DNA of 64,000 nucleotides from Triatoma infestans (lineage: Eukaryota; Arthropoda; Insecta; Hemiptera; Reduviidae), in assembly GCA_011037195.1 (NCBI GenBank), contig JAAEAF010000221.1:1-64000 (forward strand), given 5' to 3'. The position numbers and the translations under genes are program-made. Each line of letters starts with the position of its first letter. Positions within the stretch are counted from its first letter, which is position 1. Shown here one piece after another: positions 1 to 13,200 of the stretch. The notes under the pieces are model-generated. The model ran no database searches. It saw only the letters and a program-made list of their open reading frames with translations, and was not told where the DNA came from.

Positions 1-1322
1 GGAGGCATTTTCAAAGGAAATTGAGGATTTACGGAGAGTTCAAATCATTAAAAAATCGAGCAAAATTCGAAACCTTTGTCCCTTTTTAGACCAAAAAGGT
101 TTACTGCGAGTGGGAGGAAGAATAAGCAATGCTCAAATTCCTTATAATCACAAGCACCCAATTTTGTTGCCAGACAAGCACTGGGTTACCACCTTGATTC
201 TAAGATGGCAGCACATTAGGCATTTACAGGCATATCTTTGCTGGCAGCGGTAAGGCGGAAATTCTGGCCAATAAATGGAAAGAGCATTGCAAAGAAGATA
301 GTTCGTGCGTGCATAATCTGCTCCAGGTATGATCCTAAAGTGCTTTCGCAAGTAATGGGCGAACTTCTTAAAGAGCGGCTGAACTTCCAGAGGGCATTTC
401 TAAATACTGGTGTCGATTACTGCAGACCCTACTTATTAAAATTGGCAATCATCGTAATGCCAAAGCAGCCAAGGCTTACGTCGCTATATTCGTATGTCTC
501 GCAATAAACGCTGTACACATCGACCTAGTCAGCGACTTGACTACCGAGGCCTTTCTTGCAGCTCTGAAGAGATTTTTTGCAAGGCGAGGAAAGGCGAAGA
601 TTATGACCTCCGATAATGGCACAAATTTCATGGGAGCACAACGAACTCTTCATAAAAATTTGCTGCGAGCAATGCAGGAAAAACGAGTTACAAATTATCT
701 AGCCGAAGAAAACATAGAGTGGAAATTCATACCACCACGAGCTCCTCAGTTCGGTGGATTATGGGAGCTGCCGTTAGGGCATTCAAATTTCACTTTAAAA
801 GAATAGTGGGCCAAGCCCTTTTGACTTATGAAGAAATATCCACTTTCTTAGCATTAATAGAGGCATCTAAATTCCCGCCCCTTGTGTCCCCTTGATTCCG
901 ATCCAAATGACTTTCCTCTCTAACCCCAGGTCATTTTCTCGTGGGAAATGCCATGACGGCGATACCACAAGACGATGTAACATCACAGAAGATCTCTACT
1001 TTAACTAGATGGCGAAGAGTCGAACATATGTTCCGGCAATTTTGGAACAGATGGTCCAAGAACTATCTCTCGCTTTTGCAAATTAGAAATGAATGGCAAG
1101 TGCAGCAACCCAATTTGCAAATAGGTCAACTGGTTTTAATGCAAGAAGAAAACTTACCTCCCCTAAAATGGCCATTGGCTAGAATTATAGCAACACATCC
1201 AGCTGATGACAATTTTGTGAGAGTTGTTACTTTAAAGAGTACAACTGGCATCTTTAAGAGGCTTGTGTCTAAGATTTGTTGGTTACCTATTGGTGTAGAA
1301 GAACCCATGAAAACTGAGTGCT
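1..1322 (+). mobile_element. BEL/Pao LTR retroelement remnant (integrase + DUF5641-like tail)
   Basis: Three frame-shifted blocks read as the C-terminal half of a BEL/Pao Pol polyprotein. About 1-240 gives an integrase zinc-binding type stretch (LLRVGGRISNA, then HPILLPDKHW). 537-800 gives the integrase core (SDNGTNFMGAQ, then PPRAPQFGGLWE), a typical Pao core pattern. 941-1324 gives the DUF5641-like C-terminal domain (PPLKWPLARI, VTLKS). Reading frames are broken by stops and small deletions, so no integrase can be made. The element runs off the left edge of the window; no LTR is visible. It precedes the first visible host exon and probably lies in its intron. Family assignment is by motif recognition. 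Confidence 0.85.
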
Positions 1323-1479
1323 AAGATGCTTTATTTGTGCGAATTGTGTGCCCATAGAGAATGTAGCTCATTTATTAATAGTTGGTTGAATTAAGATATT
1401 TAAGCCTCCTAACTAATTAGGAGTTAAATTAGATTTTATATTTTTAATTGTCATATCTATACTTTAACTTTGAATGTAT

Positions 1480-1811
1480 TGATTATTTTCATTCTTTTAT
1501 GTATAATGCTATTCAAACAATGTTATTTGGCTTTGTTGAACACTTAAATTGTACAAGAGGAGTAGCATTTTTAAATTTCTCTTTAGTTGCAAGAGAAGCA
1601 AGTTTTGAATCAAGCAATTTATTCATGACGTTAGTCATTGTTTCAACAAGTTGTGCGATTGTCGTATTGCTAATCTCTGAGTTGGGGCCATACTTGTTTT
1701 AGTACCTTTTTCAGAAACTTCTGACGAGCTTCTAGCTCTCTTTGTACGAGAAATCGGTGAATTAACTGAATCAGTTTTAGAGGAAGAAGAATTGGCTGAT
1801 TTTGGTGGCAT
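1480..1811 (-). pseudogene. Possible non-LTR retrotransposon ORF1 fragment
   Basis: Reading the minus strand from about 1811, an ATG opens MPPKSANSSSSKTDS, followed by a basic serine-rich stretch and, after a frameshift, a helical region (TMTNVMNKLLDSKLASL). A basic N-terminus followed by a coiled coil is common in LINE ORF1 proteins. The reading frame is broken and no zinc knuckle is seen. It could equally be a gag-like remnant, so the call is weak. Confidence 0.3.
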
Positions 1812-3640
1812 GCAAGGCAGTATTTACGTCCAAAGTAAAATATATGCCCAGCTTACAGATGCAAAATTAAATTTAATGAAAAGGCCAAGAAGTAAAGAAA
1901 CTGAAGTGATGAAATGTCTGTTTGTTCGAATTAAGAGTCCAAACTTTAACTTGCTATTCTCTCATTTGTAAAGTACAGTCAAATAAAGATCAAGATATTC
2001 AAAATTTCCATATTTCCATTAAATTTAATATAATTAGGCTACAGCTATTTCTTCAAGGGATTTTTTTCTTTTTGCATCATTGCAAGTATCAGGGGGCAAT
2101 CCCTCCAAAACTGCGGTTGGTATGTGCGTGCAACTATATTTGAGCTCAGTTTCTCGATTGGCAATCTTTGGATTTTAGCACCCTTAAAGCTTGCTTCGAA
2201 CAGGAAATTTTTGTAATTCATTGCTACGCGATGATTTCTAAGTAGACTTAAATATACAAGAAAATAAAGCTTTAAGGAATCCGTTCTACACTTAACCCGT
2301 AAAGCGATCAAGATTACCGACATAGATAAGAAAAATTCTTGACTCATAATTCCGTTATTGCAATTCCCATAGTTGTCTCTAACGAGGTAACATAAAAAAT
2401 CTGGAATGTCTAGTTCTAACGTCCGAAAGGGAGGAATATTGCGTCTTTTTTTCCTTTTTTTCTCTTTTTTTTGTAATTAAACACGAACTGACTGTTAAAT
2501 CACAATCACCAATCAATAGAAAATTAGAAGCTGAATCTTTGAGAACAAAAATAACTTTCCAAAACTTTCAAAATCAAAATCAAAATTGAAAAAAAAGGCA
2601 GAGCAAATAAACGATATGCACAGGTTGACTGATAAACATCGACTCCCACATTTTTGTTAATATTAATTAATAAATATTTTAGTTAATAATTGGTTAGTAA
2701 TTTTAGTTAAAATAATGCGGAATAAATGTGGCCCCCTAAAATACTTAGGTCTACTTCAACTGAACGGTAATGGACGCTGTATTATGTATTATAGTGAACG
2801 CTTGTATTATTATACAAGTTCTCTTAACATTATTCGTATTACTATTATTTTTTTTAATGAATGCATTAAGTCAAAGAGAATGAAAAAGGACATTTGATAG
2901 CCTCCATTTTAAATGGTTACAGTCAAATGCCTGATTCATACGAAAAAATGGAAACAGTTTGGCATTGAGGAGAATTAGAAGGAAATTTTCATGGTTTAAT
3001 TAATTAATATAATTAGATGAGTTATAGTTTAATTTTTATTTTCTCTCATAGTTGTATTGATGGTGTTGCGAATTTCGAATTTTAATTTTCAACAAAAAAC
3101 CCCTTTTTAAAGATTAATCATTTTATTACGGAAAAGTGTTGAGGATCTATGGGAACGAACAATATGTCTGGGTGAACAATATAACTGTAACGAAAATTTA
3201 ACTTTTGTAATTACTAGCCATTTGTATTTGAGAGAAAAAAGAAAAGAGGTTAATTAGATTGACTGGGAAAGTGTCATGAATGTGAGGCTGCATTCGTCCC
3301 TAATTATTAGTAATACTTTCCAATGTTTCACATTTTTGGCAGCAAAAGCGGCTTCCATATAAATGAAAACCATCAATGTAAAATGAAATTATATCAGATA
3401 TCTGCACCGGGCAGAAGCAAGAGTACAAATTTTAGAAAGGAGATTAAGCTGTTTCAAAAGCGGTAACTATCCCATGTACATATATCGGTATTTTCAACTT
3501 TTTGCAACTCGCGGCACTCTTAACATAACTCTTGACATTTTGCAGCACACCAACAATGTATTTATATTAACAATGTATTTTGGGGAGCGCTTTACACTGA
3601 GTATATAAACTGAATTTGCTCTGTGCAAGTCTGTGTTATC
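1812..3640. other. Noncoding AT-rich stretch, no gene recognised
   Basis: Only short chance ORFs are present on both strands. Low-complexity T and AT runs are frequent (around 2440-2470 and 2655-2710). Nothing here resembles an exon with splice signals. Confidence 0.6.
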
Positions 3641-3774
3641 ACACTGTCAAACAAAACGCATCCTGAAGATGGGCGAACGCCCGAAACCGGTCGATGACCA
3701 CAAAATGAAGCAGGCTACCACGGAAAATGTCTCTGATGCTTTCCCGCTCTGCGGAACCAACCACCACAACATAT
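3640..3774 (+). mobile_element. Hammerhead-ribozyme repeat, family A, single copy
   Basis: The block from CACACTGTCAAAC through the ribozyme core to CCAACCACCACAAC recurs, nearly unchanged, around 27631-27914, 34357-34638 and (degraded) 55440-55540. The right terminus at CCACCACAAC is the same in every copy, here followed directly by an (ATT)n run. Left boundary and target-site duplication were not found for this copy. It has no coding capacity and contains an intact-looking hammerhead core (separate entry). Confidence 0.75.
3659..3696 (+). ncRNA. Hammerhead ribozyme motif A1 (type I, minimal stem III)
   Basis: All core parts are present in order: stem I CATC pairing with GATG, core box CTGAAGA (CUGANGA), stem II GGGC/GCCC closed by GAAC, core box GAAA, then the palindrome ACCGGT that ends in the expected UC cleavage site. 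Such a short self-complementary stem III is known from hammerheads of Penelope-like elements and retrozymes, which cleave best as dimers. Cleavage activity is inferred, not shown. Confidence 0.75.
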
Positions 3775-3824
3775 ATTATTATTATTATTATTATTTATTA
3801 TTATTATTTATTTATTTCATCAAC
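3768..3824. repeat. (ATT)n / (ATTT)n microsatellite
   Basis: A run of ATT and ATTT units directly abuts the right terminus of the ribozyme repeat. It may be a retroelement tail or a target preference. Confidence 0.8.
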
Positions 3825-4105
3825 AAACAGCCTATGCCATATGGTTGAAGTCATAACATGAATTAAATTTGTACATTAAAATAAATAATGTAAGTCAAGC
3901 AGTAAACATTTCAAACACAACAATATATATAAAATAGAGGTGTAACAATAACAATATAAATATATAAAAAACATAATTTGTTTACAAAAAGAGGCGAAAC
4001 TTTAATTAATTTCGCATATAATATATTCGAGTTGATATGTTAATTTTAAATAATTTAATATGATTAATTCATATTTCTAATACGCTACCTATTGTACTGT
4101 TTCAG

Positions 4106-4221
4106 AAAGAGTCGAGCGCTAGTACTAACGGACCAGTTATATGTCATTCTAGAACATCGTCAGACAGCTCTGGCTACCACGAAGCCTCGGTTCTTAGTGA
4201 AAGTCCTGATTCTAACAACAG
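4106..4221 (+). CDS. Cobl-like gene, first visible exon
   Basis: Acceptor TTTCAG before 4106 and donor CAG/GTATGG after 4221. It encodes a serine-rich stretch with the phrase SSDSSGYHEASVLSESPDS. It begins in phase 0 and leaves two bases (AG), completed by T of the next exon. Confidence 0.75.
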
Positions 4222-7200
4222 GTATGGTAATGTTATGTACGTGACAAGTTCGTATGATTGGATTAATTATAGCAAACTTAAACCATCAATAGCATGACTG
4301 CTTATTTGATCACTGCATTAAATTTTATTGTTGCAGTAGTAGCCTTCCCGATTCTCTACCCAGAAGAAGTAAACTACCATCAAATCATGTTGTACCAAAC
4401 TGTTCTGGCAGCAAACAGAAATTGTCTCGATCGCTTTCTAATTTGCATCAAGCATCCACATCGACAGCAATAGTAAACGGTTCATTGCCTCATAATAGTG
4501 CAATGAAACCTGCGCAGAGTACATCATCCTTAGCACCTAGTCAGTATTTATAAAATTTGGAATTTAAATTGAAAATTGCTGGTTGCAGAATAAAAGATTT
4601 TCATTTAAATATTTTGAGATTTAATTAGTGAATGATGAGCTAGTGTAAGTGAGTGACCAAGTAAGCCCACGTACACATCACCTATTTGTGTAGATCCTAT
4701 GTGTATATTGTGTGAAGCGTTGGATGTTGTCAGTTTTGTAAGGATGCTCGCAGGAATGCCAGGAATACGCTTTCTCTCTAAAGGGAAGAATAGATTTTTT
4801 TGAAACTGCAGTGTTTTATTTTCTATTAGATTATGATTATAATTTTGTGTATCAGGTCGTAAAAAGAAGCCGGCGCCTCCTCCGCCTGTCTTCTCCATCG
4901 CAGAAGAACGAGAAGAGACGTCGTCTACAGCTTCAAGAACCAGTAAAACTTTGCCACCGGGGACACGATTACAGGAATGCCATCAGACTCCCCTTGTTGT
5001 ACCACCACCACAACCACCTCCAACGCCTCCTGTAGAACTGCCAGTTGAACCTCTCCAGACAAAACCTGTACTACCTACTCCTATTAGTCGCATTTCGGAT
5101 TGTGTAGACAACATAGTCCCTAGAGGTAATGCCCTTAATCCTTCACATTCATTAGTGAAAGAGCTTAAATCTGTATTTTCCTCGTTTCAGGAAAGAAGCA
5201 CATCTCCGTCCCCAGTGTGTGCATCTAAAAGATCCAGTTATTGTTCAAGTAATTTCCTAAAACATAATTCAGCCATTTGTGAAAATCAGAAACCCATTCC
5301 CAATCAAGAAAGTAGTCCTCCTTCAAGTGGATGTTCTGTTAAAGAATTAATCAGTCGTTTTGATTCATTGAATTCGCAAAATAATAGTTCAGTCGTATCC
5401 AGACAACCGTCTTTTAGAAATAAAATTGCTCTACCCACTAGCCCAAATTCAAAATTTACAGCACAACCTGCTAGTCCAAATTCAAAATTAACTGTACAGA
5501 TTTCAAGTCCAAAACAAGACATATCTGATAGCTCTAGTCCTGGCTCATCTTTATCCGTATCCTCTGTTATCTTCAATTTTAAGTTTAATGGTTTAAATGA
5601 TCAATTACCGACTCCTTCGCGCGTGTGTTCATTGAAACAAGAAACGAATGCTTGTAAGGGTGAAGAGATTTTGGAGGAAAAAAGTGCAGAGAAAATTCAT
5701 GACCAAGATTTTGAAGCTCACTTCAACAATACTGAAGTTCCTGTACAAAAAGTAATTGGCAATTCTGTGTTAAATGAATCGTCCCAAAAATTTAGAGAAA
5801 TCACAGGAACAAATTTGGAAGAACAAGTTATCGTTCCAATATTAGAAAAATCTAAAGAGAATGATATAGTAAAGAAACGTAAGACTAGTAAAGATATAGC
5901 CACATGGTTGGAATCAATATTCTATCAAGAAGATGGGGTAGCCACAAGTACTTCTTCAAACCATGTAATCATTGGCACTGGTGACACACAGGATGATGTT
6001 ATAAATATTGCAGAAAATAAAGCCAACTATTTTCCACAGAATGAAGCGGGAAGCACAAGTTTACCAAATTCTTTACCACATCCTGCCAATCTCGGAAAAT
6101 CCTCTATAGAAAATATCAAAGCTGACGATGACTCATTGTCAACATTCTATAAAGAAGAGTGCAGATTTAATATTGACCAGCCTAGCAGCTGGTCACCAAA
6201 GCAAGCTAAAGATGATGAAATCTTGTCGGACATATCTGAAATAGTAATTCCCTATATTGATCAAGATGATGAATTGTTATGTTGTTCATCAAGAGAGAAA
6301 TCAATGGCGGATGAAGACAGTGAAATTAAAAGTGTTAACGATTTTCATGAAGTATCTTTTGTTGAGGATATATCCACTGTCGATTCAAGGGATATCATTT
6401 CCACGGAAGAAGAACATTCTATTTCAGAAGATAAGAAACAAAATGTGGATGAAATTATCAATAATCAAATAAAATCAACAGTAATTCCATCAGCTGATAT
6501 TAAATGTGATAAAGACGGAACAGATGTTGAAGTTTTTGATAGATTTACAAGCATTATTCCTAGAGTTTCTTTATTAAAGAAGGAAAGCTCCAGTGATACT
6601 GATGCTTTATCAGAATTCTCAGCAGAAGAAGAAGAAGTTGATGATCAAGATAGTCCTGTGATAAGAACAAAGACTGTAACCTTCCAGGAAAAATCTCAAG
6701 TGTACTTATCACCACACAAGAAGAACAACATGAAAGAAATATTAACGTCACCCAGGTTTAAATTGAAAAGTCTTAAACAACATGGTAAAAAACTGTGGAG
6801 CAAAGCACGTAGTAAACAGAAAGTAAGATCGTCCAACGATTGGTTTCACAAAGATGTGATCACCACCACTTCCCAGGATTATTGTTCATGCGAAGAGCCG
6901 GATATTGTCTATGTTAGAGCTCCTGGGAAATGTGTTCGAACGAATGCATTTAAAGTAAAAACTAATCAGAAACCTTTACTGGACGATGGTGTTTTGAAGA
7001 GCAATGAGTTGTTAATATTAGAGAATCAACTTATAAGAGAGAAATTGAAAGAATTATTGGACAGTCGTCCAGAGGAATTCCTCTGAATAAAATCCAATGA
7101 TCAATAATCTACTCGTTTTACAGAATAGTAGCAGACCACCTTATTTCCACTTTCCTGATATTTCCTTTATATGTTAATATTTCTCATTAGTAATACCTTT

Positions 7201-10200
7201 GATTATACTTGTTTCACCTGTAGGTATTTTGAATTAACTCAAAAATGTTGCATGCCTATGTCTGACGAAATAAAGACCCTATTACCCACTGTATCCTTGC
7301 TGGCGTCCACAAGCAGGGCGGAAATTGTTTTCAGTGAAACCAATCACACGGACTTTCTCTCACAATACTAATTCACTGGGGGACACAGTTGCCGCTTTTG
7401 CGTGTGGTAAATTATATGACAGTGTCTCTGTTAGCATCTAGCAAAACTTATTAATGTAAATATAAAAGTTTTATTCTTAGAACCCTATAAAATCTATTCT
7501 GTTTGAAAAATATTTCAAGAAAAAAAAAGTCGCGTCAAAATGGGCGGTGTAGTGAGCATGCGAAATTTAAAGAAAATAACGAAAAACTGAGAACAAACAT
7601 TCAGTAAGCGTGACACTTCCTGGTTGACCGGATCTGTCTATAAAACTTTGTTGTCGAAAGCGATGTGATGGTAGTTAAACGAAATATCATGTTTGAGCAG
7701 CCTTTGATTTTTGAGATACATTAGACATATAACTATAGAACATTCGTTAGAAAACATTTTAATTTTTTTTCTTATTCGGGGCATCCCTTAAACACATACA
7801 CATATTTCCGGTAAAACTCGCATTTTAAAATTTTTGAAACGATCGCTTTGCTTACTCTAACAGCTAATTGATTTACTTCAAACTTGGAATTTTCGCAAGA
7901 AATTAATAATAGATAGCTGGGAGGAATCATTCAGAAATGGCAGATCAGAGTATCTTACAGTGCTTCCCAGAACACTAAAATGAAGTTTATCGGAAAATGG
8001 TTCATCATGAATTTGTTGATCTAAATAAATGGAATAGATAAACCCAGGTATTAAGTGAAATGGGGGGGGGAGTGCAAAAAACTATGGTATTCAGATTGAG
8101 ACCGCGTTAGTGGTTTGTTTTTAAATCAACTTTTCGCCGCCCATATTGCAACATGACTTATTCAGAGGGCAAAGTTGACTTGATTGCTAAATCAGCACTA
8201 TTCTTCTGTTGACCAGGGGTGAAGATCTATCAAACAAATCAATACTTGCCTGAAGAGAATGATCGCAGAAGCCCTGAAAGTGTTGCCAATATAGTAAGTG
8301 TTGCTACCGGCTTTATCGATTTTATTATCATAGTCCCTAGGAGCACCTAATTCAAATACCAAGGTTTGAACTTTCTGCGATCTTCCAAAAACCTCTTTTT
8401 CGTGCTTCGAAGAACCGGGAAAACCTCCCTTTCTGTAGAAAAGTCGAATTATGATTAACATTTCTGAAACTAGTTCCCTACTATTTAATATATTTAATTC
8501 TTTTAAAATGAAATAAGAAAAAATTAAAAATGCAAAATAAATAAGAAAATACCTATTACGAAGGTATATAATACGCATGCGACATTTTTGACTTTTTCCA
8601 TATTCCTCAGCTCCTTTTGGCACCATATTTAATGATTATCATCCCCACTGTAGTGGTTATAGTAAAATATTTTGGTTTCTTGTTTCCTATAATTATTATA
8701 TAGAAAGAACAATCCCCGTACCTCAGCCGAGACGCAGCATTGTCATGCTAGACAGATTGGAGGATATGATGAAGAAAATGGCGCAAGAGTGCGACGCCAG
8801 TTTGAAGGTTCAGGAAGGTATCTGCATCTGTTCTGTTGCAGCTTGCTATTTCCCTGAATATCCTGTTTTTGTTATTGTCCGAAAATCCTGGGATGTAAAC
8901 AATATTGAAATGATTATTATTTGCATTTAAACAACCCCAAGTGATCAGTGGTGACGTCTGCTTTTATTTTAGATATTTGCTACATTCTGCTTTTTATATA
9001 GAACATTTCTTTTTGTTTTCTTTTATTTACTATTTGTTTTATACTGTTTAGTATGCACAGCATGCCTCAATAGCAGAATAACTCCAATTACAATGTACGA
9101 AATTATATTTTAATTGGCAGTAATGGTAGGCCAAATATGATAGCATGGAAGTTATAGAAGAAGGGAGTTATAAGTCTGAATGTGTGGGTGTTATAGAAAA
9201 GTAACATTTCAGATCTTGAATAAAATTTAAGGCTAAATTTTGAAACCTCAGTACTTGATTCGCAATTATTAGATCTATTTGGATGAATGCTCAAGTAAAA
9301 CAGTTGGTTTACCTCTTATGAGACAAATATCAACATGAGTGATTATGTGAAATTATTCAGAGCAACACCTAGTATTCTAGTTTTCCAAGAAAAAGCAGAA
9401 ACTGAAAAATTATATGGCTTGATGAACCGTTGTTATTCTACCAAAAATCTTGTTTATTAAGATTTTTATGTTTCGACCATTGTGGCCATTTACAAAAAAG
9501 TTTTATTTAAGTTATATAAAAACTTATATTTATACAATTAATTCGTCAGGTTTTACGATTAGCGATAAAATGATAGATTTTTTTTTTTGTTAGAATCGAG
9601 AGCATGAATTGTTTATAAGCTAACATTTTCACAATGTAAGTTATACTCATTTCTGTATATTTAATGTTCTAAATTATTTTAATTATTCATGGATACTAGA
9701 AGTGAGCCCCTCCCCCATATGTTTGGCTCAGTAACCTCCAACAAATCTCCTTCTACCACCTGCTTATTATATATTTCCATGGATCTGTTTTCATCGTCGC
9801 ACGCTACGCGGATGAATCCAAATACAATATTGCATGGCTGGTTTGAAAGCTGTCTGCCTTAGACATCATCACTTAGCCATGTCTTTTCATATGTTGCTCG
9901 TTTCAGTCGTGAATTTTATGAATCAATAAATAAGTTTGTCATAAAAGAGATGAAATTTGATATAAAAACAACATATTTGTAACCATAAAGTGTGGGTAAT
10001 ATTATTGATGTTGTAGTTACCTCGCATACAGGAAATGAGATAGCCAATACCCTGGGAAGTAAAGACGCGGCGATCGTTTCATGGTGCCTGAACATTTCTT
10101 CCTTTAGGAAAAGAGCTCAGAAACGAGTATGAAGCCTTCTGGCTAAGGAGAGAGCATTACCCTGGAAAACCCGCCCAAGATTGAAGTTGGCTAAGTCTCT

Positions 10201-13200
10201 TCTGGACAGTTTCTTCCGGCCCTCCAATTTTAAGATAAATGAATATAAAATAAAAATCTTGGCACAACATGAGGCATGCCAGGATGATGTGCTTACCGAT
10301 ATCTAAAATTAAATTTACATTTTTTTAGACTTGACACGAACCATAGGACCGAAATAGAAACTTTTAAAAAGCTACTTTGAACAAACCACCTATGTACTAA
10401 ACAAGGTGCTAACTAAACTGAAAAGTGAAAGAAATATCAATATTGTCCTGAGCATATGGACGTCCATATGCGTGCAGAATCAATGGATCAGTTCTAGAAT
10501 AGTAGATACTTTTACGGACCAGAGGAACACCATTATGAACGCTATTTGAGTGTCATAAACTTCCGAACCGAAGCTTCATATTTGTATTTGGATACATGAG
10601 GCATCACAAGCTACTACTTTGTAAAAGCAGCCTCAGACCCCATCATATGTGGGCTAAAAAGAAAACGCATTTGGGAGTAACATTTTAATCTGTTAAGATA
10701 TTGCACATACTTTGCTTTGGCCGCCGTTGGTGCTTGCAGTGAAAACTAAAACTGTCACTGTTAATAGTATTGTCTAAGACAAGGGTGTAATTAAACTATC
10801 CAGGCCTAGAATATAATGCAGTAAAAAGGCACAAAACTTTTCGAGAAAGATAAATTTTCAGTTCTTTGTATGATTTATCAAATGAAGCGAAAATAATTTA
10901 CAATTGACATTAATTTTTGTGAAAGCATTTTGTATCTCAGACTGTGATTGCTTCAATAAATTTTGTAATTATTTAAAAAGGTCTTGTAACTAAACCATAT
11001 TATACTGATCATTTATGATTTCTGCATGTTTCCGCTTCCCGTATTTTTAGCTTTTATTTTGTCTAAAAAAATACTAATATCTACTACACCTCCAACACAT
11101 ATAAAATTACTAAGTTTTTTTTTTTTTTACGCTGTACTTTTTTCTGTACTTACGCTGTTGTGTCAAATTTTCTAAATTGAGTTTTCACTATTTCTGAAGA
11201 GCACTTCAGTACGATATAAATGTTTTTACCGAATAAGAGGTGTGTATACTAGACCAAAATATATCAGAAAAAGAAAAATGGAAGAAAGGCATAAATTTTT
11301 TCTCCCGTTTACGAAATTCCACACAACAGTTTTGGGACAAAATCCTCAGCTGGAAGAGCGATTTCACTGTATGTTTTTTTTTTTTTCCAGTTTTTTAAAT
11401 TTTTCCAATGAAAAAAGTGGTAGTTTTGCTCTGAAATTAGTTAATTTTCCCTATAATAAAATGAAACAAAATTTTTAGATTTTGTAATTATTACAAATCT
11501 ATTAGATAATTTTTCTTCCAATTCGTCCAATTTGTTACTGGACATTTCCTCGAATTGGGAGGTGGACCTCAGCCACTTCTTCAGGCGTGCCTCTGAGTAT
11601 TCCTTCCCCTCAGTATACCCTTATACCTTCCCCTCAAAACTGGCACAATGCACATAGAGAATGCAGAGCTAGCTAGTTGATGGATAATGGGTTTAGCGTA
11701 CCCATTTAGGCAAACTCTGAAAAAAAAACACACCCTTATTGTGCGTCTACAGAAACACTTCGTTGAAGTGAACTCTCTACACGAACTTTGTGAATTTGCT
11801 CTGACGATGGATGAATATCCGAAACCGGTCAGGAACAAAACCAATATGCATGCTACGACGGATAAAATACCGGATGAAAAACACGCCCATTTACGAGTAC
11901 ATTTGTACACTCTAGACTTTCGGTTGAAGGATGTTGATAGTGTGAAACTCTATAACCTTTGTACTCCCCTGCGATTTTTCGTTATCACGTTTCCTCAAAA
12001 TATACATTCCATGGAAACTCAATTTCAAAAATTTGACACGATCAGACCATTTCCTCTTGTAGTAGTAAAATAGTTGTTGAATTAAATATTTGTTTAATTT
12101 TGTTAAACATTGATTTTGCCTTCAATGTATGCTTTTAAGATAACGTTTTATTAGCGCTGATTGGGTTGTATTGTACTCGAACTCAATAGTGCCACAGCGC
12201 CGGTGTCCACTAATAGGCAATTCTACAAAAACTAGCAATTCCAAACACAATGCGCCACTTTTTTTATATTTTTGAATGTCATTCTAAGAATCATGACAAT
12301 TAGAAGACTGAATCACTAGAAAATTAACTCTGGGTCAGATGAATCCTTTTTTTATTCAGAAATACCTTTTATCGGTTATATCGTTTAAATTAGCCAATGA
12401 TTGTCGCCTATTGCTCTTTTGATTTGTTCCTTTCTTTATTGTAATTTTATTTAAAAAATAAATTATATCATTTATACAAACAGGTGAAGTTGGAGTAGTT
12501 GTTGATTTAAGTGACACTTCTTCAATAGTGACTCCTTCAGAAACAGATCGTATCGAAGCGGAAATAGAGCGAATGTTTGAACAGGCCACCAGAGAGCATG
12601 TCAGTTTGGAGAGCGGCGTTGATGTTGGTGAATCACCAGAACGGCTACCCTCTCCGCCACCGCCACAGCTCACTAAATCCGAGACTGAAGTAGATGATGC
12701 CGACGATCCGTTTATGGACTGGGAATATAAACTGCCTGCTCCTCCCACATTCAGGTAACTTTAGTGAATCTGCAGTTATAGGTTATTAAGGCGTAGGGGG
12801 ACCGGTAGGACAGTTGGCTTTGTTTAGGATCGCTCACCTTGATCTGAGACCAGTTGGCCAACAAAAATCTAAGAGAAGATCCTAACACTGATGATTCCTG
12901 ACGAAACCAATACCATTGACAGTACATCGAGCAGTTGCCATCTTGGTCCATCTTCAAGCCATTTTAACAAACTTGTATTCACGAATTGCACAGTCAGCAT
13001 AAACAGTAACAAAAAATTGTTTGTATTTGTTTTGTATGAAAATCTGATTACTAATGTAATGGGATTAGATTAGATCTATCATACGTTCTGGTCATCCTTA
13101 GTTTAAGAGCATTGTGTTATTTTAAAAATGGAAATACGAATGTTCTAAAGATAGAGAATATTCAGGCAGAAATAATGGAAAGAAACATTTAATTTAGAGT

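Larger units (their letters stand above)
8818..12483. other. Intron; scattered retroelement debris
   Basis: Contains a degenerate hammerhead-like tail on the minus strand at about 9453-9495, a possible LINE RNase H scrap on the plus strand near 10018-10065 (SHTGNEIANTLGSKDA), and a family B ribozyme repeat (separate entry). The rest is AT-rich with poly-T runs. Confidence 0.5.

Noticed and set aside
11505..11590. Further hammerhead on the minus strand (CTGAAGAAGTGG...)
   Set aside because: CUGANGA and a possible stem II (GTGG/CCAC) are present but GAAA is not adjacent to the stem; at most a ruined PLE tail.
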